From assembly GCF_002878395.1 (NCBI RefSeq), contig NW_025842141.1, positions 543,171 to 607,170 of the forward strand: 64,000 nucleotides of DNA, given 5' to 3'. The stretch is from Capsicum annuum (taxonomy: Eukaryota > Streptophyta > Magnoliopsida > Solanales > Solanaceae). Shown piece after piece: positions 49,519 to 59,405 of the stretch (position 1 is the first letter of the stretch; every line of letters starts with the position of its first letter). The notes beneath the pieces are model-generated. The model made no database searches, was not told where the DNA came from, and saw nothing but the letters and a program-made list of their open reading frames with translations. The position numbers and the translations under genes are program-made.

Positions 49519-49729
49519 AAGTTGGTATTAGATCCTAGGTTTGGTGTCATTTGGTGTCCACAAAACTGTGTCAAGTAGAGTCTCTTTTATGGGTATGTAG
49601 CACGCCATACTTATAAGGGAGAGGCTATAAGGCATTTAGAAATATTTTCTTTCTTGTTGCTCTATTTTTGGCTATAGAGTCTAAGATATTGAAATCTCTT
49701 CTAATTTCCATATGTTTGCTTTTCAGATT
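49519..49729 (+). other. Primer site and leader of F
   Basis: GTTGGTATTAGATCC at 49521-49535 is a mutated initiator tRNA-Met site. TGTCAAGTAGAGTCTCTTTT and a TTATAAGGGAGAGGCTATAAGG block match the leaders of E and C. TTTGCTTTTCAG ending at 49726 is acceptor-like. Confidence 0.65.
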
Positions 49730-50990
49730 ACACCTCACAAATGATCTGAAGCTCATAAAAACTCTTTTTCCCCATCCGACGACAATGAGGATGGAGCTCA
49801 TCCTATTCAAGGAGTTCAGACCTGGTCTAGGGTCGCTACTTCTGATTGCCCTAGTGTATTTTGGCTGGTTCCCCCTATCCCTTCTTTGATACCTTAGGCT
49901 AGTGTGTCTAATGTTGAGATTTGCCAGTCGATCCATTTGCTTACCCAGTTGGTGGCCTCTCAGACTGAGCGTGTTACTTCTATTACTCCATCTTATAATT
50001 TTACTAGAGTTAGCCAATTTATGGGACTGAGCCCTTTGATTTTCATTGGTTCTGATGTTAAGGAAGATCCTCAAAATTTCATTGTTGAGAAGGAAAAGAT
50101 TTTCTGTGTATTGCATGCTACTGATGTGAAGGGTGTGGAGTTTATCTTTTATCAATTGAAGGATATGGTATATTAGTAGAATGAGGAATGTGACTAGTCT
50201 AGGGGTGATGATGCTGAGTTTGCTTTGTGGGATGACTTCTCTAGCATTTTTCTTAATAGTTTCTTTTTGCAAGAGTTGGGGTAGGAAAAAGCTGAGGAAT
50301 TCATGAATCTGAAGTAAGACAAGATGACGATAAAAGTGTATGCCTTGAAGTTTTATCAGTTGTCGCAACATGCTCCTAATTTAGTATCTAACATGGGAGA
50401 TAGAGTGAGGAAATTTACTTATTGGTTGTCCCATAAGTTGATCTTGGAAAGCAATGCCGCCTTGTTGAACAAAGATATGTATATCTCTAGACTTGTGGTA
50501 TATATGCAATAAGTGGACGAGGAAAAAAGAATAAAGTAGAGATAAGTGAAAGTCATTATAAGAAGTTTTAATATTTAGATTAGGGTGGAGGTTAGCAGCA
50601 GAGTGGTAGAGACTGTGGAAAATGGTCTAAGAAAAATTGGGTAATTCTGGTGTCTACTCTACGGCTAGTGCTCCTTATCCGAAGCCATTGGGTGATCATT
50701 ATTTTCAGAATAGTATTGGTCCTAGGGTACAAGGTGACTAACCTCAGGCTAGTGGGGCTCAATCAGCTCCATCACATCCCCCTTTTAGATTTTATGGTCT
50801 GGTGCATCATGGCATTTATGAAGAGGGAAGGAACAAATGCTTTAGATGTAGTCAGATTGGTCATATGCAAAGGGATTATCCTTCTAGGGTTGCTTTTGGG
50901 GAAAATAATATTTCTGTTGCTACTTCATCAGCTCTGTCACCAAAGAGTGCTACTTTTGCTTTTGGCTCTGGCACCGGTCTAAACTATTTG
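49730..50990 (+). pseudogene. Gag pseudogene of F
   Basis: The expected ATGCCTC start has become ACACCTC at 49730. Capsid blocks are QLVASQTERVTSITPSYN and FMGLSPLIFIGSDVKEDPQ (49945-50080) and VYALKFYQLSQHAPNLVSNM (50336-50395). The knuckle at 50839-50880 reads CFRCSQIGHMQRDY, with Tyr for the last Cys. Stops are common, mostly TAG or TGA. Confidence 0.8.
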
Positions 50991-50999
50991 TACTCTCTT

Positions 51000-51310
51000 G
51001 TCACCTGCCAGGATTTTGAGGCATCCCTCGATGTTGTTACTGTATGCTTAAACTTTTATTTCATTATGTATATTTTCTACTTTATCCCTGGTCTACCCTC
51101 TCTTATGTGACCCCTTATGTGGCTATTAATTTTGGTTTTTATTCTAAGTGTATTTTAGATCCCTTTTATGTGTCCACCTTGTTGGGTGACTCTATTATGG
51201 CTAGAAAGGTCTATAGAGGTTGTGTGATGTTGGTCTGTGATAGGGAGACCTTAGTGGATCTGGTAGAGTTGGACATGTTAGACTTTGATGTGATCTTGGG
51301 GATAGATTAG
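51000..51310 (+). pseudogene. Protease region of F
   Basis: STLSYVTPYVAINFGFYSK and LVELDMLDFDVILGID are the usual strands. The residue expected to be the catalytic Asp-Xaa-Gly lies in a shifted frame near 51090 (YPWSTLSY), so the active site is lost. Confidence 0.75.
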
Positions 51311-51474
51311 TTGCATTCGTGCTATGCATTTCTTTATTATCGAACTTGAAAGGTCAGTTTCCACTTCCCTAATGAGTCGGTGATCAAGTGGGAAGGTAGT
51401 TCCCTAGTAAAGGTTCATTTCTTATCTTAGAGCCCATAAATTAATTTTCAAGGGGTGACTCTACCATCTAGTGT

Positions 51475-51994
51475 ATGCTAAAGATTCTAGATCAGAAGGT
51501 CCCTCACTTTAATCCGTCCTTGTGGTTTGTGAATTTCTTAAGCTATTCCCTGATGATCTTCCTGGTATTCCTCCTGATAGGGAAATTGATTTTGGGATTT
51601 ATCTTTTTTTGGACACTCGTCCTATTTCTACCCCCTATAGAATGGTTCCAGCTGAGTTGAAAGAGGTCAAGAAGCAGTTTAAAGATTTTCTAGATAAGGG
51701 TTTTATTCTTCCTAGTATGTTTCCTAGGGTGCTCCTGTGCTTTTTGTGCATAAGAAAGATGGGTCCCTTCAGATGTTTATAGGTTACCTCTAGTTAAATT
51801 GGGTGACTGTGAAGAATAAGTATCCATTTCCTAGGATTAGTGATCTCTTTGATTAACTTTAGGGTGCTAACTACTTCTCTAAAATTGATCTTAGATCGGG
51901 TTACCATCAGTTGAAGATTAGGGAAGTTGATATCCCTAATACTACTTTCCAAACCCGATATGGTCATTTTGAGTTTTTGGTGATGTCCTTTAGT
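51475..51994 (+). pseudogene. RT of F, truncated before the catalytic box
   Basis: [40 protein letters not shown] and the [19 protein letters not shown] region (about 51880-51920) are present. The text FEFLVMSF at about 51968-51991 normally leads to the FIDD box, but sequence from the RNase H/IN border follows at once. Comparison with E suggests roughly 1 kb was lost. Confidence 0.83.
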
Positions 51995-52928
51995 GCTGAG
52001 GTAAAAGAGAAGCAGTTATTGGACTCTATCTTGACGTAGATTAAGGATAATGTGGGTTAACAGAGATTTTGGGTCTTCAAGATTAGTGGAAATAGTATCT
52101 TGAGTCAAAATGTTGATGGGCTACGAGAGAGGATCTTGTTGAGGCTCATGAGTTGAGGTATGCTATTCATCTTGGTTTGATGAAGATGTATCACGACTTG
52201 AAAAAAATCTATTGGTGGAAAACATGAAGAATGATATGGTCAATTCTGTGGCTAAGTGCATGGTATGTCAGCAAGTGAAGGTAGAGCACTTAAGTATTGA
52301 TAAATTGTTTCAAGAAATTAAGCTGCCTGTGTGGAAATGGGAAATAATAATATCGATTTTGTTACTGGTCTTCTACGGTCTTAAAATTAGTTTGATTCTA
52401 TTTGGGTCATCATGGATAGGATGACTAAGTCTTCTCACTTCATGTCAGTGAGAACAAATTACTCTATCAAGGACTATGCAAAGTTGTTTATTCAGGAGAT
52501 TGTGAAGTTGCATTGTGCACCTGTTTCCATTATATCTGATTGAGGAACTCAATTGTTATCACATTTTTAGTGCTCCTTGAAGAGAGGTTTGGGGACTAAG
52601 GTAAGCCTTAGTACCGCTTTCCACCCTCAGACGGATAGGCAAGAAGAGAGAACTATTTAGACATTGGAGGATATACTCAAATCTTATGTGATTGACTTTG
52701 GTGGTAGTTGTGTTGACCACTTACCTCTTATAGAATTTTTCTACAACAACAGTTATCACTGTAGCATTGGTATGGCTCCATTTGAGGCTTTGTATTATAG
52801 GAGGTGTCGTTTTCCTATTGGGTGGTTCAAAGTTAGTGAGGCTGAGTTATTGCTACTGATTTAGTTCACCAAGCCATGGAGAAGGTGAAAGTGTTCTAGG
52901 TAGGATTAAGACTACCTAAAGTCGTCAA
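51995..52928 (+). pseudogene. Integrase zinc domain and core of F
   Basis: It starts [14 protein letters not shown], the stretch before the IN zinc domain. MKMYHDLKKIYWW and CMVCQQVKVEHL follow, then the core with HPQTDRQEERT and LPLIEFFYNNSYHCSIGMAPF. In the core IISD keeps the second Asp but the next codon is TGA where CGA (Arg) is expected. Further stops lie near 52575 and 52655. Confidence 0.8.
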
Positions 52929-53411
52929 ATGTCCTATGCGAATGTGAGACAAAGGGAGTTGGAGTTTAATATTGGTGACTGGGTGTTCTTAATAGTGTCT
53001 CCCATGAAGGGGGTGATGCAGTTTAGGAGGAAGGGGAAGATCAATACCCATTATGTTGGTCCGTATTTGGTTTTGAGGAGGGTTGGTAATGTTGTCTATG
53101 AATCGGAGTTGCTATCTACCATGGGCTCTATTCATTCGGTTTTCCACGTTTCTATGTTGAAAAAGTGCATGGGTGATCCTTCATTGGTGGTTTCATTGGA
53201 AGGTGTGGGTATTTTGGATTCCTTGTCCTCTAAGGAAGTCTCGATTGAGATTTGGGATCGGCAAGTCCGTCGATTACAGACCAAGGATGTGGCTTCGGTA
53301 AATGTTCTATGGAGGAACCAAAAGGTTGAAGAGGCCACTTGGGAAGCTGAATATGACATGAAGTCCAAGTATCCGTTCTTGTTTCCTTCAGAAATTGTGC
53401 ATGAGATGTGA
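52929..53411 (+). CDS. Integrase C-terminus and chromodomain of F, 160 codons open
   Basis: One uninterrupted frame: MSYANVRQRELEFNIGDWVF, the GPY/F motif (YVGPYLVLRRVGNVVYE), HSVFHVSMLKKCMGD, then a chromodomain with IEIWDRQVRRLQTK and VNVLWRNQKVEEATWEAEYD, ending FPFLF-type. In chromoviruses the chromodomain steers insertion to heterochromatin, which fits this nesting. It is a remnant of the polyprotein without its own start; the Met at 52929 is internal to the family sequence. It is the best-preserved coding stretch in the window. Confidence 0.82.
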   Translation: MSYANVRQRELEFNIGDWVFLIVSPMKGVMQFRRKGKINTHYVGPYLVLRRVGNVVYESELLSTMGSIHSVFHVSMLKKCMGDPSLVVSLEGVGILDSLSSKEVSIEIWDRQVRRLQTKDVASVNVLWRNQKVEEATWEAEYDMKSKYPFLFPSEIVHEM

Positions 53412-53516
53412 GTATTTCTTAAAATCTTTGTTTTCTGTTTTTGTTACAGGTAAGAGTGGCTGTACTCTGTGATAAATAGTGCTAATGAAACCTTGACCCA
53501 TCATTTCAAGATGAAT

Positions 53517-53530
53517 GACCCAGGGGGGAA
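53517..53530 (+). other. Polypurine tract of F
   Basis: GACCCAGGGGGGAA sits directly before the 3' LTR start TCAAACACC. Confidence 0.75.
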
Positions 53531-54616
53531 TCAAACACCTCAGATTCTTGGTCCTTGAAAAATTTCTAAAATTTTATCCTCACCGTCCTGACTATGTGTC
53601 ACCCTACGAGTTGTAGGGTGTCTTGATGGGTCATGTGACCCTAATCGTAAGGTGTCCAACGAATGCTTCTTGAGTTGATCTCCTAATTACGGCCTGAGGA
53701 TACGAGACATAAAGACCCATGGCGAGTCATTATGTCCAAATCGTAGGATGTCCAGTGTATACCCAAATAGTTTCTGTGTTGACTACGACTGGACCCTACG
53801 AGTTATAGGGTCTCATTATGAGCCATTGCATACGAGTCATAAGGTCAACAGTGTGTGTGTTCCTGGTGACACTGTAATGCCCCAATTTTCTATAACCAGA
53901 ACGCCACACGGTGCTCATGACGCCGAAGGACCACAAGCTAACCCTCTTTTGATATTTGTACTTGAGCACTGCATAATATAGGTAATAAATATGGAAAACT
54001 GGCGAAAACTTACCATAAGGTTCAAAATGTGTAAAATACTAAAAACTAGAAACTGAATACTGATACATCTATATGAAAACCCTCTAAACTGCCTGAACTG
54101 TGGAGTTGATGGGACATGTCCTCAACTAACTCCATCTAGTGAAAATAAATTAAATCTAATGCAATAATAAAATATGGAGCATCCTTGAATGAAGAGGACT
54201 TACTGCTACGTCTATTGCTGCTGACTGAGTCTGGACTTCTATGGGTGCTCTCGATCCCGTACGTCTGAACCTATGGTATAAGATGCCATAGCGTAGGAAA
54301 GTATGTGTCAGTACTTTGAATGTACTGGTATGCTAGATGAGGTGCGGCTGAATGCAAGGGCTTATGCATGGACATTACTTAACTGAATAACATGAGAATA
54401 CTGAATGAGGATATATGCATGAACGCACAAACCAAAATTGGAATTGCAGTAATACTAAATACGAACTCTAAATACTGGTTTTTGAATAGTGACTTACTGA
54501 TGGCTGGGTCTACTAATACTGAAATCTGAGTTTACTAACTTTGGAATACTGAATAACTGAATCTGCTCATATAAATAACTGAGTTCTGAGCTTGCTACTA
54601 TCGATTGACTAAATTT

Positions 54617-54865
54617 GAGATCAAACTCTCTAACGGATAATCTCTGAATCTACTAATAATGATAAGGGATGATTGTATCTGAGATCAGACCTATCTGGCA
54701 GAAGATCTCTGAATCTATTAATAATAGAAATAATGGACTGAGTTAGAGATCAGGCCTATCTAACGGCTGATCTCTGGATCAATTAGTAATGATACTGATT
54801 AACTTTATGTGAGACCAGGCCTATTTAGCAGGTGGTCTATGAATCTATAAAACTATCTAAGTTCC
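54617..54865 (-). repeat. Four-unit 65 bp tandem array in I
   Basis: Units start at 54617, 54681, 54746 and 54811 (64, 65 and 65 bp). Each begins GAGATCAGACCTATCTG-like and closes GATCTCTGAATCTA-like, so each unit is itself a hyphenated palindrome (GAGATC...GATCTC). It lies beside a GACTGTCAGATATAGTC-type palindrome near 54885, the position of the ladder in B. Confidence 0.78.
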
Positions 54866-56173
54866 TTACTGAGATAGGTGACTATATCTGACAGTCCTAA
54901 TTTTTGAGTTCTACTCTGAAGACTAATACTAAAACTGCAACTGTGGGAGTTCTCACTTAACCGACATGCCCCAAATCTGAACTAGTGGGGTTCAACCTGT
55001 AACCCTAGCTGGAAGGGTGTCAATGTTGTGCCATAGGCAAAGACCTATACTATGGTCAAGCCTCTCTAACGGTTGACCCTGAATAGGAATTCAAGCCTAA
55101 GGCAGTATGATAGTCAAGCATTAATTAAACGGGTGACTCCTGGTCCTGCGCTGGCTACGCAGTTTTGGAGTTCATAGACTGTTACTAACGACTCTACCTC
55201 TCTAACAGGGGAGCTGTCATTCCTGCACTCGCTCGGTGCTAGTTTCTACCCCCAACTGAAGGACTCTGAACTGATTCTTAACTAAATTTAGACTTCATAT
55301 TTCTTGACTGATCTGACTGAGTTCACTTGGTTCCGTTATCTGACAGAATGCCACTTGGATTTTACTATCTGGCTAAATTCTACTGAATTCTTATTAGTCT
55401 ACTGAGTCTCACTGAAGTCTGAGCTGAATACTGAATACTAGTGAGTACTAATGAATATTGTTGAGTCAGAGCTGAATACTAAGTCAGATTAGACTGATAC
55501 TGAGACTGGATTGCACTTATACTGAGATCACTCAATGTCCTTAAGTTCTGTAACTGTCTGAATTCTACTGAGCATAGCACAACTGAGATTATATTAAGAC
55601 TTACTCAGCTCTAGACAAGTAGCTAAATTTCGGGTATTAGATACCCCCAGGACTCGATAACACAAATATCAAAAAAATTAGACAACTCGTACCTGACATG
55701 ACAAAGGCTATCATCCACTACATAATCAATGCGACATCTCACCAATCACTTGAATATCAGGAATATGTAATGGTATAGGAAGTTCATACCAATATATCAT
55801 AAATCATTCAATAGGCTTTTGAACAAACACTTGGCATACATGAACTTATACATAATTGGGGATTTCTTGCTAACCATGCTATATTGACTCTATTTCCTTC
55901 ACATAAGCATTTTGTCAAACATGTGGGGAGAATTCTTTAGTTATCCAACAAATACTACACCCAAGTATCATGATTTCATCAATCAATACACAACTTGAAG
56001 AGGGTTTATCATGAACATCACACAATTAATCACATGCTAGAATCAATTCTTAATACCTGTAGTCTAAATCATGAATTAAAACTCAACAACACATAATCAT
56101 GAACTTCAATACACATAAATCATGAAATCTCATAAATACATAAACTTTGTAATTTTAAAAAGGATTATTGGAC

Positions 56174-56198
56174 TTCTTGGGTGGAAGGAACCCAAGAA
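56174..56198 (-). other. Perfect 9 bp hairpin downstream of the donor in I
   Basis: Arms TTCTTGGGT (56174-56182) and ACCCAAGAA (56190-56198); on the minus strand the loop is TCCTTCC. In B the matching arms are TTCATGGA and TCCATGAA, so the central pair differs on both sides and pairing is kept. Confidence 0.6.
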
Positions 56199-56449
56199 TC
56201 AACATCTAACATACCTTAGGAAACTTTTTATTGAAGGTTCTTGGAGAGATTCTTGGTTTCTTGAGTTCTCTTAAAGAAGAGTTTTGATCTTGTTCTTAGA
56301 TTTTTGATCTTGAAAGAAACCCTAGCTTTTGATGTTATAGATGAATAATGAAGTTGGGAGCCTTGATCTGATATAAATAGGTGCTAAAAAGGATGAAAAA
56401 AGACCAAAAAGCCCTTGCTAAAACAACTAAAAATCATTGAACGAGACAT

Positions 56450-56705
56450 GCGACGGTGGGGTGCGATGGTCCGTCGCTGGGTCGACGGTCCTTCGGACTG
56501 ACTGTCGTACCTAGACCAAAATTGGGACTTACTACCTCATTGCGACGACCTGGGGCAATAGTCCATCGCTAGCTTGACGGTCTGTCGGTCCTGACCGTTG
56601 CACTTGGTAAGTGAATACTACTACTACCTCATGGTGACGACTATGGGAAATAATTCGTCGCTAGATTAACGGTCCGTTGGCTTGCCCATCGCATCTGGGC
56701 AATTC
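56450..56705 (-). repeat. Three-unit 91 bp GC-rich tandem array in I U3
   Basis: Units at 56450-56540, 56541-56632 and 56633-56705. Words such as GCGACGG, TCCGTCGCTGG and GACGGTCYGTCGG form overlapping dyads, and the first two units end in a TACCTCAT boundary. It is much richer in CpG than its surroundings. It lies about 210-465 bp into the LTR, just upstream of the expected promoter. Confidence 0.78.
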
Positions 56706-58734
56706 AGACAACTTTCAGTAAAATGTCCATAACTTTTTACCTCGACATCGGATTTTAACAAATTTGGTATCGACGGAAAGCTTATGCAATTATCTACATG
56801 AAAAAAAATTGATATTAGGGAAATTCTACACGGTTTAAAATATTTCTCACTTGGGATGTCAGTCCTTACTCTTCTTAAGGATGAAACTAACTTAAGGAAA
56901 GTTTGAGGTATTACCGACACTATCTTAACAATGACTCATAGAGATGAATCGTATTGAGTCATTTTAAATGAGGGTATTTTAGGCTTTTCCCTCTTATTTC
57001 AATAATAACCCATGACCTATAAACATACTTGGGAACCTATTTTTATTAATAACTCACTCCAAATATTCTTTATTTTCTCTTAAGTTTCTCAAGCATCCAT
57101 ACTTAGGGTTTCCAAGAAGTGGGTCAAGTAGCGCTTCAAGGGTTGAACTCTCTCCATAGCCTTGGGTATTTTAGGCATGTTACTCTTCCCCGATTCCTAC
57201 TTTGTTAAAATCATGTGTTTTACAGTATTATTCATATGGTTTGATGTTGGTTTTGAACATGGGTTGAGGGTTTTGAATGATTGTTGTTCATGTGATATTT
57301 CATGTTAGTATATGCATTGGTTATGTTTTGAATGGGGGTTTTGAAACCAATTTGATGCATGGGTATGGTGAATAAACTAGGGGAATATAAATTTCCCAAA
57401 CTTTATGAGTATTGATAATAGAAGTGGTAATGACCTTAACCCTATATTGTGAAATTGGTTTTAAATATAAAAAAAATACATATTGAACTACTCTTGAACT
57501 ATTGCATAATGTGAAAACTCAATGAAGTATAATAATTTTGAATTGAACCTTATGAGATTGTGTAATTCTCTAAGCTAATGTATAATTGAACGAAAGGTGA
57601 TATGAATTCCCCAAGTAATGATAATTGGTTTGGCATGTTGATGTTACCTTGCAAGTGTAGTTGGTATAACGATACTAACAGTGTATGCCTAAATATGTAT
57701 TATGGTTCAATGAATGAGAATGTATGATAAATGATTTAATAAGGGTTGTGTAGCTGAGTCGTGAAAGAAGAGGTCCTGAGGGACTAATACTGGACACCGT
57801 GGTTGCTGACATGGGGGTCTAAATGACCGGTTTGTTTAAGTCCCCCTTATTATTGTATGATTGGGAGGTTTGAGTCCCCCATATTATATCACATGATTGG
57901 GTTCTTAATTAACCTTGGTATACTAGGAGGTTTGAGTCCCCTATGATTCATATGGACATCCTCTGGTTTATGTGGCTACACATACTGGGGCCCTTCTAGC
58001 TGCGGGAGAGCTTGGCCCATATAACCCGTGGGTGCCTTCTTATGTTATGATGGTTGAGCAATATAATCCAGGCTAAAGTTTTAAAGTGCATTCTAAGCTT
58101 TGTTCCCTTTTTTGGCATATTATTTATGTATGTATATAATGATGTTCACATGGTTTTGAATTGGATTTGACTTAGCTTTATTTTATCCCTTATCCCTGAG
58201 TTACATGCTAATTCTCAACCCACTAACTATCTTCGGATTTTCTATCCCCATGCGATACAAGCCCCATAGATACGTCTACTTTTCTATGCAGTATTAAGTG
58301 GATTGGCTCGGTTCATTAGTTGTTGGTGGTGAAGTGGTGAGCGTCCATTCTCCAAAAGACTTGGATATTTCATCAATGTCTTTCTTAGATTAAAATTGAG
58401 AATTTACATTATCATTAACACTGTTATTGTCATTGTCATGGTTGGGGGTATGTCTCGATACTTTAGTGATTTTGGTTTTGTTTAGAAGACTTTGTGGATT
58501 ATTGTGGACTTGGGTGGTGATGTTAGTTGGTTGTTTGATCGATAACCGATTATCGATTATAGACATATCTTAAATTCCTTAAGCTTATCATATTCTATCT
58601 TGTTATATGTTTGAAATTTATCCAATCCTGGGGGTATTGTGTTCTATTTGGATAGGTGTATGGGGTGGTCTCCAATCCTCGTTGGACTTGAGATGCTTTT
58701 ACGGCCAAGCCCTGGTTCTGGTAATGATAGTTAC

Positions 58735-59405
58735 TAGTCTTCTGCGGTCTCATAGACAGTATGATATTATTTGGGTTATTATGGATAGAATGTCGAAGTA
58801 TGCGCCCGTTTTGCCTGTGTAGACTAACTACTCAGGAAAAAATTATGCCAAGTTGATCATTCAAGAGATAGTTAAGTTGTAAGGGGCTCCAAAGTCCATC
58901 AGTTCCAACTGAGGTATGCAATTTTCTTTTTATTTTTGGTGTTCTTTACAAAAAGGTTTGGATACTCAGGTGAACCTTAGCACTGCTTTCCACCCTCAAA
59001 TAAATTGGCAAGCAGAGCGTACTATTCAGATTTGGGAGACATGATAAGGGCTTGTGTGATTAAATTTAAAGGTAGATGGGTTTATCATTTAACGCTTATT
59101 GTATTTGCTTAAAATAATAGTTATCATCCTAGCATCCAAATGGCCCCATATGAGGCCCTTTATGGTAGAAGGTGTAGGTCTCTGATTGGATGATTTGAGG
59201 TGGGTGAGATTAGATTGTTTGGGCCTAATTTGGTTCACCAAGAAATGGAGAAAATTAATGGTGATTAGAGAAAGACTCAAGATTGCTCAAAGTCACCAAA
59301 AGTATTATGTGGATGTGAAGCAGAGAGAGTTGGAATTTGAAGTTGATGATTGGGTATTGTTGAAATTTTCTCCTATGAAGGGAGTCATGAGATTTAGGAA
59401 AAAGG
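58735..59405 (+). pseudogene. Integrase core of E, resumed after F
   Basis: LLRSHRQYDIIWVIMDRMSK (about 58737-58796) continues MDFVT at 47354. At 58896-58914 the SDRG motif reads S-N-stop-G, losing the second catalytic Asp. HPQINWQAERTIQIWE holds the Glu region. The GPY/F lead-in (ELEFEVDDWVLLKFSPMKGVMRF) ends at 59405 where G is inserted. Confidence 0.8.

Larger units (their letters stand above)
53873..56915 (-). mobile_element. I : solo LTR in F's 3' LTR
   Basis: 3043 bp with a perfect 5 bp TSD GACAC (53868-53872 and 56916-56920). The plus-strand ends are TGTAATGCCCC and GAGGTATTACC. Orientation is minus: the GC-rich array (56450-56705), the donor AAG|GTATGT (56209-56217) and the hairpin (56174-56198) come in that order on the minus strand. 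No internal region. It is the youngest layer in this block. Confidence 0.88.
47355..58729 (+). mobile_element. Element F: chromovirus nested in E integrase
   Basis: 5' LTR 47355-49518, internal 49519-53530, 3' LTR 53531-58729 (interrupted by I). The TSD is GTTAC at 47350-47354 and 58730-58734, a perfect match, and removing F reconnects E's integrase. The LTRs are 2164 bp and about 2151 bp without I. LTR ends are TA/TC at the start and GATA at the end. Pol lacks the RT C-terminal half and RNase H. Confidence 0.9.
53531..58729 (+). repeat. Element F 3' LTR, split by solo LTR I
   Basis: Segments 53531-53872 and 56921-58729 together match the 5' LTR (about 2151 bp). TATCTTAACAATGACTCAT at 56921 continues the CTGGTGACAC at 53863-53872, as in the 5' LTR near 47680-47710. 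It ends GGTAATGATA before E resumes. Confidence 0.87.
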
